Shown here: positions 1 through 5,731 of the stretch, one piece after another
Position numbering within the stretch: the first letter of the stretch is position 1
Layout: each line of letters starts with the position of its first letter
Assembly: GCA_014804185.1 (NCBI GenBank)
Contig: JAAVAG010000066.1
Span: 1 to 6,658, forward strand
DNA length: 6,658 nt
Source: Lachnospiraceae bacterium
GTDB taxonomy: Bacteria; Bacillota; Clostridia; Lachnospirales; Lachnospiraceae
Direction of reading: 5' to 3'
Program-made: the position numbers and the translations under genes
Notes under the pieces: model-generated
Seen by the model: only the letters and a program-made list of their open reading frames with translations
Database searches by the model: none
Told to the model about the DNA's origin: nothing

Positions 1-786
1 ACAGTCCAGCAGCGTCCCCGTCTCCAGCACACCTGCGCCATATATGGAGGCCGCCGTATCCCCGCACCCGGCGATCACCGGCGTTCCCTGCACGAGTCCG
101 GAGGCCGCGGCAAACGCCGGTGTAATCCGTCCCACCACCTCAAAGGGGGACAGGATCCGCGCCATTTTATCCCGCTCCACGCCGAAAGTATCCAGAAGTT
201 CTTCTGACCACTCCCTCCGCACATTGTCGCCGAATCCCGAGTACTGCATACCCGTGTGGTCAAAATAGAATTCCTCTCCGCGCAGTCCCGTAATCCTGCC
301 GGTGATATAGGCTCCCACCGTCACAAACTTACAGACCTTTTGATAAAGCTGCGGCCGCTCCTGCTTCAGCCACAGGATCTTTGGGCCGTGAGTAAAGGAG
401 ACGGGACCTCCTGTGATCTGCGTCACTTTTTGCCCGCACCGATCCCGCATCAGTTCCACATAGCGGCTGCATCTGGTATCCAGCCATGAGTCGTACACAG
501 TCACGGCCTCTCCCGCCGCATCCACCCCCATGATGCCGGCCATCTGTCCGTCTATCCCCACCACCGCGATCTCATCCGGTTTTATATGGGAAGCTGCCAG
601 AAGCTGCCTCACTGCCGCCAGGAATCCCTCATATATTTTTTCGGGCTCCTGCCATGCGACTCCGGCACTGGGGCTGCACACCTCCAGCGGAGCAAATGAA
701 ACGGTCTTTCTCTCAAGGCTCTCGTCAAACAGCGCCGCTTTGCAGCCCTGCGTGCCGATATCCGCGCTCAATATATATTCCGGCAT
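1..786 (-). CDS. FGGY-family carbohydrate kinase (xylulokinase-like), C-terminus cut off by window edge
   Basis: The first 262 codons of a sugar kinase are present, and the frame is still open at the left edge. FGGY kinases transfer the gamma-phosphate of ATP to a sugar or polyol hydroxyl in the cytoplasm. They are about 500 residues long, so essentially the whole N-terminal domain is here and the C-terminal ATPase domain is missing. Visible motifs are the phosphate-binding loop DIGTQGCKAALFD (residues 9-21), GIDGQMAGI (78-86), WLDTR (101-105), the probable catalytic Asp176 in FDHTGM, and GCGDTAA (240-246). The substrate is not predictable; GQM resembles the xylulokinase GQMHG motif, but the His is replaced by Ala. 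ATG at 786 is chosen because GGTGA lies 5 nt upstream. An in-frame GTG at 795 (3 residues longer, AAAGG 4 nt upstream) is the alternative. It lies 34 bp downstream of the desulfidase-like gene and has no promoter of its own, so it is probably cotranscribed. Confidence 0.9.
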   Translation of the reverse strand, partial: MPEYILSADIGTQGCKAALFDESLERKTVSFAPLEVCSPSAGVAWQEPEKIYEGFLAAVRQLLAASHIKPDEIAVVGIDGQMAGIMGVDAAGEAVTVYDSWLDTRCSRYVELMRDRCGQKVTQITGGPVSFTHGPKILWLKQERPQLYQKVCKFVTVGAYITGRITGLRGEEFYFDHTGMQYSGFGDNVRREWSEELLDTFGVERDKMARILSPFEVVGRITPAFAAASGLVQGTPVIAGCGDTAASIYGAGVLETGTLLDC

Positions 787-820
787 TCTGTTCACCGTGC
801 CTTTCTGTATCCTGCAGTCT

Positions 821-2104
821 TTATGTCCGACTGCCCATCATAATCTCCAGAATCTCCTCATCCGTGGAGGCCATGCCCTCTCTTGCCATCTGACCCACGC
901 TCTTTATGGTGTCGTCCGCGCTGCCCATGACCAGTCCTTCCCCTGCCTGGAAAGCAAAACCCTCCTTTGCCATCTCATATCCCAGCATTGCCACCTCCAG
1001 CGCTGCGGCGATCTTGGAAGCGCAGGAGGGCTTTGCGCCGTCGCACACCATACCGCCTGCCGTGCAGATGGTGTTGGTAATGGTCCTGGCGATCACATCC
1101 GCGCCAGCGCCGTCCAGCCATGCGATCCCGCTGACCGCCCCGGCTGCTGCGGAAACCGCCCCGCAGTACGCCGACAGCCTGCCGATAAAACTTTTCTGGT
1201 AAATGGAGATCAGGTTGCTCAGCGCCAGCGCCCGGTACAGCTTTTCTTTCTCCGCCCCGGTCTCTCTGGCATACTCAATCACCGGCAGGGAGACCGTCAT
1301 CCCCTGGTTGCCGCTGCCGGAATTAATCACCACCGGCATGGAGCATCCGCTCATCCTGGCATCGGATCCCGCTGCGGCGTAGGCTACGGCCCTGTGGCGG
1401 ATATCGCTGCCGAAGTTTCTGAGAATAACTTTCCCCGCATTGACACCGTAATGGGTCTTCAGCCCCTCCTCCGCGATGGAAAGGTTGCAGGAAATCTGCC
1501 TGTCCAGAATCTCCGATATGTCCTCCGCCCGCACCTCCTCCGCGAACCGGAAAATATCTTCCAGATTCAGCAGTGATTTATCGCAGCCGCCCTCTTTTTC
1601 CTCCGCACAGCCTTCCTCCCTGTTTTCCCATACGAGCCTGCCGTTTTTCCAAATTCCGGCAACACGGGTATGCTTTCCGGAGACAATCACCTCCGCGCTC
1701 TCCTCCCCGCGCCCGGCCAGAACGCTGATATACAGGTTGTCCACCCGGCGGGCCAGTTCGCACCGGATGATTCCGCTCCGCACCAGTTCCTCCGCTCTGC
1801 GGATATCTTTCTCCGTCACACCGTCCAGAATCTCCAGTTCCTTTGTATAGTCCCCTGCCACAAGTCCCATGGCAGCGGCTGCCTCGATGCCTTTCATTCC
1901 GCCTGAGTTGGGCACCGTCACCCCTTTGACGTTCTTCACGATATTGCCGCTGCAGGCCACCCTGACCCGCTCCGGCATCGCCCCGAGAACGCTCCGCGCA
2001 TAGGCTGCGGTATAGGCCACCGAGATGGGTTCCGTGCATCCCAGCGCCGGAACCAGTTCCTCTCTCAGCACATGCAGATAATTCTCGTATAAATGTCTGT
2101 CCAT
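821..2104 (-). CDS. L-cysteine desulfidase family (UPF0597, CyuA/YhaM-like; serine dehydratase alpha fold) [4Fe-4S] lyase
   Basis: A 427-residue cytoplasmic lyase. Characterised family members split L-cysteine into pyruvate, ammonia and sulfide, and the family shares its fold with the alpha subunit of iron-sulfur L-serine dehydratase. Visible motifs are GCTEP (22-26), VPNSGGMKG (64-72), MPVVINSGSGNQG (256-268), YCGAVSAAAGA (313-323) and CDGAKPSCASK (354-364). Cys23, Cys314 and Cys354 match the reported cluster ligands of the Methanocaldococcus jannaschii enzyme (Cys25, Cys282, Cys322 as I recall), with the same 40-residue gap between the last two. An acidic, Cys-containing stretch at 162-176 looks like a variable loop. 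The start at 2104 is preferred over the ATG at 2131 because AAAGGA lies 9 nt upstream and family members usually start just before the LYENYL-like helix. The longer start would overlap the previous gene by 8 bp. Placement between a methyltransferase-like gene and a sugar kinase is odd for a cysteine-detoxifying enzyme, so the true substrate may differ. Confidence 0.92.
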   Translation of the reverse strand: MDRHLYENYLHVLREELVPALGCTEPISVAYTAAYARSVLGAMPERVRVACSGNIVKNVKGVTVPNSGGMKGIEAAAAMGLVAGDYTKELEILDGVTEKDIRRAEELVRSGIIRCELARRVDNLYISVLAGRGEESAEVIVSGKHTRVAGIWKNGRLVWENREEGCAEEKEGGCDKSLLNLEDIFRFAEEVRAEDISEILDRQISCNLSIAEEGLKTHYGVNAGKVILRNFGSDIRHRAVAYAAAGSDARMSGCSMPVVINSGSGNQGMTVSLPVIEYARETGAEKEKLYRALALSNLISIYQKSFIGRLSAYCGAVSAAAGAVSGIAWLDGAGADVIARTITNTICTAGGMVCDGAKPSCASKIAAALEVAMLGYEMAKEGFAFQAGEGLVMGSADDTIKSVGQMAREGMASTDEEILEIMMGSRT

Positions 2105-2113
2105 TCTTTCCAG

Positions 2114-2119
2114 TCCTTT
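2114..2119 (-). promoter_or_regulatory. Ribosome binding site deciding the start of the desulfidase-like gene
   Basis: AAAGGA on the minus strand ends 9 nt before the ATG at 2104. It lies downstream of the alternative ATG at 2131, so it can only serve the inner start. It sits just after the stop codon of the upstream gene (TAA at 2124-2126). Confidence 0.7.
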
Positions 2120-2123
2120 TGTC

Positions 2124-3233
2124 TTACGCATAAAAATCTCTGCCAGCGGCGATCTCTTCCGCCACCTCGTCCATCACCTCTCTGACAAGACGGAATCTGT
2201 GCAGCGCGTCATGGTTCCATCCGCAGCCGCCCGACAGGATAAATTTCGGCCCCGCCCCTTTCATGGCATCCTCCAGTCTGCGGCGGATGGTCGCCTTGAC
2301 CTGCTCTCTGTCTGTTCCCGACAGATCGGTGCCGCTCTGCGGTACGGTTCCGTCCGTGCAGGACAGATAGCCGCTGGATTTCAGATCGTGATCCAGGCCG
2401 CCTATCAGAACTTTGTCCGTCACTTCCCGCATTTCTTTCATGCTTCTGTGCTCTATATGCGTATCCGCCCAGTTGAACGCCTGCACGGGATAGTTCAGGA
2501 ACTGGTCGGCGGAATTTCTGTCCCCATGACACAGATGAGCCAGATTAAACCACGTCTTGTCCCTGACAGCTTCAAGATTCCGGAGATCATATTTTCCCGC
2601 GCACTCCTCGTAAAGTTCTTTTCCCATCTTCTCATACATGCCCATCTGATAGCCCAGGAAAAATCCGTCCGCGCCCGCTTCCACAAACGCCTCCATCAGC
2701 CGCTCGTTTGTCTCCGCCACCACTTCCATACCCATCCGGGCATATTTTTCGGAATTTTTAAACTGGGATACGATCACTTCCTGATGAAAATGTCCTGCCG
2801 TCATCTCGCACATCCATACCACGTTGCTGAAAATGGTGGGAAGCACCGGCACCTCTCCTTTATAATGGTCACAGAGGCGCTTTACCACCTCGATCTCTCT
2901 GGCCAGCGCGCCTTTTTTCAGATCCGGCACCTTGATCCTGGCCCAGTCATGGGGATCGTTTATGGCAAACTGCAGAGTGTTCATCCATGTGTCGTCCAGA
3001 TAATGCGCCGCCGGGCGGATCACCTGTCCGAAGTCTTCGGTAAAATAAATGCCGTTGGGCATGACCTTGATAAAGTCAAAGTCATAATTATCCTGATACT
3101 GGATAGTCGCCAGTGTAAAATCCTTTACATTGCGGTCCTCCAGATTAAAATGGGGTCCCCACATAGCGTATGCCGGCCGGTCCAGAACCTTTCCCTCAAG
3201 CGCTGCCTGTACTCTCTGTCTGTGTGTGATCAT
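2124..3233 (-). CDS. Uroporphyrinogen decarboxylase (URO-D) superfamily protein, possible zinc-dependent methyltransferase, not HemE
   Basis: A 369-residue TIM-barrel protein of the URO-D superfamily. The superfamily includes HemE and the zinc-dependent, corrinoid-linked methyltransferases MtaA, MtbA and CmuA. The start, MITHRQRVQAALEGKVLDRP, is the typical N-terminal helix of the non-HemE members. The HemE substrate motif around RQAGRY is absent. The pattern HLC (His233-x-Cys235) followed by GGCG (Cys337) corresponds to the HxC...C zinc ligands of the methyltransferases. GGLDHD (278-283) fits the conserved G-D segment. The usual HxCG reads HLCHGD here. A Gly/Ser/Thr-rich stretch at 287-308 looks like an inserted loop. 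AGGAGGT lies 6 nt upstream of the ATG. The gene starts 45 bp after the Gfo/Idh gene. No corrinoid-binding protein is present in the window, so methyl transfer is inference. It could also be a catalytically different member acting on a sugar-derived intermediate. Confidence 0.85.
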   Translation of the reverse strand: MITHRQRVQAALEGKVLDRPAYAMWGPHFNLEDRNVKDFTLATIQYQDNYDFDFIKVMPNGIYFTEDFGQVIRPAAHYLDDTWMNTLQFAINDPHDWARIKVPDLKKGALAREIEVVKRLCDHYKGEVPVLPTIFSNVVWMCEMTAGHFHQEVIVSQFKNSEKYARMGMEVVAETNERLMEAFVEAGADGFFLGYQMGMYEKMGKELYEECAGKYDLRNLEAVRDKTWFNLAHLCHGDRNSADQFLNYPVQAFNWADTHIEHRSMKEMREVTDKVLIGGLDHDLKSSGYLSCTDGTVPQSGTDLSGTDREQVKATIRRRLEDAMKGAGPKFILSGGCGWNHDALHRFRLVREVMDEVAEEIAAGRDFYA

Positions 3234-3239
3234 CTTTCT

Positions 3240-3246
3240 ACCTCCT
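3240..3246 (-). promoter_or_regulatory. Strong ribosome binding site of the URO-D-like gene
   Basis: AGGAGGT on the minus strand ends 6 nt before the ATG at 3233. The 45-bp gap that contains it shows no hairpin or promoter that I can support. Confidence 0.8.
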
Positions 3247-3278
3247 GATTTTCATTCTGCTGATTTATGATTTGTCAT

Positions 3279-4307
3279 TTATTTTACATCCACCCATGCG
3301 CCCGTCCGTCCGGACTGTGCTATGGCATCCAGAACGCGCATGCACCGGACGCCCTCCCGTGCCGTCACAAAGGCTTCTTTTCCGTCTCTGACGCATTCCA
3401 CAAAACGGTCTATGATGGCGGTGGCGCCTTTCGATCCCTTCTCTGCCCATGCGCTCAGATCATAGTATATTTTTTCGCCGCTTTTTTTGTACACCGTCAC
3501 GGACCAGGGATCCTCGAACAGCTTCATCACGCCCTCTGTCCCGAAAATATGGGTCTCCCTGTCCGTGCAGCCGTAGGTACACCACCCCGCATAGAGCATT
3601 CCCGACAGGCCGCTTTCGCACCGGAGCAGAACCATGGCGGTATCCTCGTCCCGGATCAGCTCTCCGTCCGACTTGCGCTTGTCCAGAGTCTGCAGATACG
3701 CCATAACGGAGGTGATCCTCTCCCCGAACAGCCAGTCGATGAGATCAATCCGGTGGCATCCCACGGAGAGCATGACGCCGCCGTTTCCCTCAAACCGGTC
3801 AAAATACGCCGCTCTCTCACTCTCGCTTCCGCATCCCTGCTCCGGTCCGCTGTGTGACAAAAATGTGCGGAAAGACAACAACCGCCCGATGGTCCCGGCC
3901 TCCAGAAGTTCTTTCGCTTTCCAGTGCGGCTCATAGATCCGCTGATTATGCGAGATCATCAAAAGCCTGCCGCTCTCTGCCGCCGCACGTTCCATCTCCC
4001 CGGCCTGCGCGGCGTTCATGGCCATGGGCTTTTCGCACAGTACGTGTTTTCCGTTTTGCAGCGCCGCGATCACAATATCATGATGATACTGCTCCGGAGT
4101 GCAGACGCTCACCGCCTCCAGCCCCGGGTGCCGGAGCATTTCCTCCAGATTCTCATATGCGGCGGCGTTATATTCCTCCGCCAGCTGCTTTGCCCGCCCC
4201 GGCACCGGGTCGTACAGAGCCGCCAGCTGTGTATGGGGATTTTCCAGGTACGCCGGAATATGTCTTCCCCTGGCGATTGCCCCGCAGCCTATAATCCCGA
4301 CTTTCAC
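3279..4307 (-). CDS. Gfo/Idh/MocA family NAD(P)-dependent oxidoreductase (GTG start)
   Basis: A 342-residue cytoplasmic dehydrogenase, a normal full length for the family. Members oxidise or reduce a hydroxyl or keto group of sugars, inositols or related compounds with NAD(P). The N-terminal Rossmann fold starts at once with GIIGCGAIA (4-12). CTPEQYH follows at 69-75, and the hallmark CEKPMAMN at 91-98 contributes the catalytic-region Lys93. The C-terminal substrate domain holds GCHRIDLIDWLFG (183-195), whose His185 and Asp188 match the family's GxHxxD active-site pattern, and DEDTA (220-224). The start is GTG at 4307, supported by AAAGGAGG 7 nt upstream and by the Rossmann motif beginning right after it. 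Downstream are 45 bp and then the URO-D-like gene. Upstream is a 77-bp gap with a repeat array. The substrate is not predictable; a sugar or sugar acid handled by the neighbouring isomerase-like protein and kinase is the simplest guess. Confidence 0.95.
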   Translation of the reverse strand: MKVGIIGCGAIARGRHIPAYLENPHTQLAALYDPVPGRAKQLAEEYNAAAYENLEEMLRHPGLEAVSVCTPEQYHHDIVIAALQNGKHVLCEKPMAMNAAQAGEMERAAAESGRLLMISHNQRIYEPHWKAKELLEAGTIGRLLSFRTFLSHSGPEQGCGSESERAAYFDRFEGNGGVMLSVGCHRIDLIDWLFGERITSVMAYLQTLDKRKSDGELIRDEDTAMVLLRCESGLSGMLYAGWCTYGCTDRETHIFGTEGVMKLFEDPWSVTVYKKSGEKIYYDLSAWAEKGSKGATAIIDRFVECVRDGKEAFVTAREGVRCMRVLDAIAQSGRTGAWVDVK

Positions 4308-4314
4308 TGCCCCG

Positions 4315-4322
4315 CCTCCTTT
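4315..4322 (-). promoter_or_regulatory. Ribosome binding site supporting the GTG start of the Gfo/Idh gene
   Basis: AAAGGAGG on the minus strand, a near-perfect anti-SD match, ends 7 nt before the GTG at 4307. No ATG or TTG competes at this distance. Confidence 0.85.
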
Positions 4323-4340
4323 CTTTCAGACATATTTCTC

Positions 4341-4395
4341 TAAGAGAAAGTACTTATCTCTAAGAGAAAGTACTTATCTCTTTGTTAAAGTATTT
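4341..4395. repeat. 20-bp-period tandem repeat with AAGTACTT palindromes (two perfect units and a degenerate third)
   Basis: The 20-mer taagagaaagtacttatctc occurs twice back to back (4341-4360 and 4361-4380). A degenerate third copy, tttgttaaagtattt, runs on from 4381 over the stop codon of the isomerase-like gene. The palindrome AAGTACTT sits at 4348-4355 and 4368-4375, with the variant AAGTATTT at 4388-4395, always exactly 20 bp apart. Flanking inverted repeats, such as TTTCTCT-A-AGAGAAA at 4335-4349, let the minus-strand RNA form short AU-rich stems. The array fills most of the only sizeable gap in the operon. It is much richer in A+T than the genes around it. It could be a set of phased operator sites, an RNA processing or stability element, or simply slippage-generated sequence. 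No T-run follows, so it is not a standard terminator. Confidence 0.8.
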
Positions 4396-5731
4396 CCACT
4401 TCCATCCCGTACACCCGTCCGATCTGCCCGATCAGCGGCGCCACATCTCCCCGGATCACAATGGCGTGGTGGGAGGACAGGCTCTCCATCACCCTGTGAC
4501 CGCTGTTGTTTTTATAATGGATCAACGCTCCGTTTCGACAGTCCGAGCCGGGATAGCCCACATACTCTTCTATCTGTGCCTCGATGACGGTGATCTTTTT
4601 CATATCCGCATGGATCTTCGCCAGAACCACCGGGCCGCAGGCCATCCGGCAGTCCACCGCCACCGCTTCATCGCCCACGATCTCCAGTACTTTGGGCCTC
4701 AGCGTCCATTCCGTGCAGAAACTCTGCGGCGCAAATCCGAAGTAACCGCAGTGCACGCCCAGGGCATAGTTGTCGGAATCCGGAAGCTGCGGGAAACTGT
4801 CGATCTTTTCATGTTTCAGCGCCGCCATTCCCATCAGGAACGGATAGAGGTTGGTCATCATAAGCGGTTCCCGCAGCGCGCCGTAGAGCACCGTCTCGCT
4901 CAGAAGACTGACCAGATCCCCCTCGCAGGCCCAGAGTATATGGTCGTATTCAAAGAGCCAGTTCCATGCAAGACAGGGCGTAGTATCGGAATGAAAAGAC
5001 TCGTTCAGGCAGTTGCTCCCTGCGCCCAGAACGTTTTCCTCACAGGCGATGCTGTCCCGGATTGCCATATACAGCTTCACCGCCCGCAGCACCGCCTCCT
5101 CTCCCGCGGTACACGGAAAACCGGAGCGCTCTTTCAGCAGTTTCCGGGCGGCCCCATCGTCCGTCAGCCTGGCCTTTTCGTTGATCTCTTTCCAGCTTTT
5201 AAAGATTACCCGCACGCCAAAACTCTCCTCAATTCTTTGGATACACTCTTTCTCCCACCAGAAGAACCGCTTGAAGATTTCGGCCTGCATCCCCTCCCCG
5301 GGGCTGTCCTGAAAGATCAGGAAGCTTCCGCCCCGGCGCATGTCCTGCTTTGCGGATACGGCGCGCAGAATCACTTTCGCCATCCGAATGCTGTAGGGAG
5401 TAAACACATTGTCCATATACAGGTTCTCACGCAGATACGCCGCAATTTCCCAGTCCCACATTTCCACCGTTCCAAATTCCGATGTCATCAGGATTACCGG
5501 CAGTTTTATGGCCGCAATCTGCTCTCCATACCCGAACACGGCGCCTATCATCTGGGCAAAAAGCACCGCCTGGGCCTCCTCCGGAATTTTCTCCCCCACG
5601 GCGGCGGGTTCGAGGAATTCCGCCTCGTCCCCGTAAAGTGTTTTCAGCCTGTCGAGCTGCTCCGCCAGTTCTCCCTGTTCTCTCTCGTTAATTTCTTTAA
5701 AATAAAGCGGCTGCAGTATTGTCTTCATCAT
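4385..5731 (-). CDS. L-fucose/L-arabinose isomerase-like superfamily protein
   Basis: About 448 residues from the preferred start. The superfamily comprises metal-dependent cytoplasmic aldose-ketose isomerases and many uncharacterised relatives. The N-terminal half has the usual alternating alpha/beta pattern, with strands such as LPVILMT and GSFLIFQDSP. The C-terminal half carries ACEGD (residues 268-272 from this start), matching the metal-binding Glu segment (GAEGD in arabinose isomerase), then VHCG (326-329) and SSHH (419-422), matching the late metal-binding His. The second acidic ligand expected near TNLYPF (293-298) is not obvious. A perfect AAGGAGG ends 6 nt before the ATG at 5731. 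The more upstream ATG at 5737 directly abuts this site and is unlikely to be used; ATG at 5728 (9 nt) is also possible. The start overlaps the ABC gene's stop as ATGA, indicating translational coupling. Family assignment is fairly secure, but the reaction is not established. Confidence 0.72.
   Translation of the reverse strand: MMKTILQPLYFKEINEREQGELAEQLDRLKTLYGDEAEFLEPAAVGEKIPEEAQAVLFAQMIGAVFGYGEQIAAIKLPVILMTSEFGTVEMWDWEIAAYLRENLYMDNVFTPYSIRMAKVILRAVSAKQDMRRGGSFLIFQDSPGEGMQAEIFKRFFWWEKECIQRIEESFGVRVIFKSWKEINEKARLTDDGAARKLLKERSGFPCTAGEEAVLRAVKLYMAIRDSIACEENVLGAGSNCLNESFHSDTTPCLAWNWLFEYDHILWACEGDLVSLLSETVLYGALREPLMMTNLYPFLMGMAALKHEKIDSFPQLPDSDNYALGVHCGYFGFAPQSFCTEWTLRPKVLEIVGDEAVAVDCRMACGPVVLAKIHADMKKITVIEAQIEEYVGYPGSDCRNGALIHYKNNSGHRVMESLSSHHAIVIRGDVAPLIGQIGRVYGMEVEIL

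Noticed and set aside
530..1576. A 348-codon open frame on the plus strand spanning parts of the kinase and desulfidase-like genes
   Set aside because: It crosses two well-supported minus-strand genes and their junction, and encodes no recognisable protein.
2102..2131. ATG at 2131 as the start of the desulfidase-like gene
   Set aside because: It has no ribosome binding site at proper spacing and overlaps the previous gene by 8 bp. The ATG at 2104 has AAAGGA 9 nt upstream and matches the usual N-terminus of the family.
2124..3233. Annotation as HemE, uroporphyrinogen decarboxylase of haem synthesis
   Set aside because: The N-terminal RQAGRY-type substrate motif is missing, zinc-ligand residues of the methyltransferase branch are present, and there are no haem genes nearby.
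2199..3248. A 349-codon open frame on the plus strand opposite the URO-D-like gene
   Set aside because: It mirrors the real gene almost exactly, has no family motifs, and has no context with same-strand neighbours.
4341..4380. A CRISPR array
   Set aside because: The two 20-bp units are directly adjacent without spacers, and there are no cas genes.
4308..4384. A rho-independent terminator or a sigma-A promoter in the 77-bp gap
   Set aside because: The possible stems are short, AU-rich and not followed by a T-run. TTAACA-like sequence on the minus strand has no convincing -10 partner at proper spacing.
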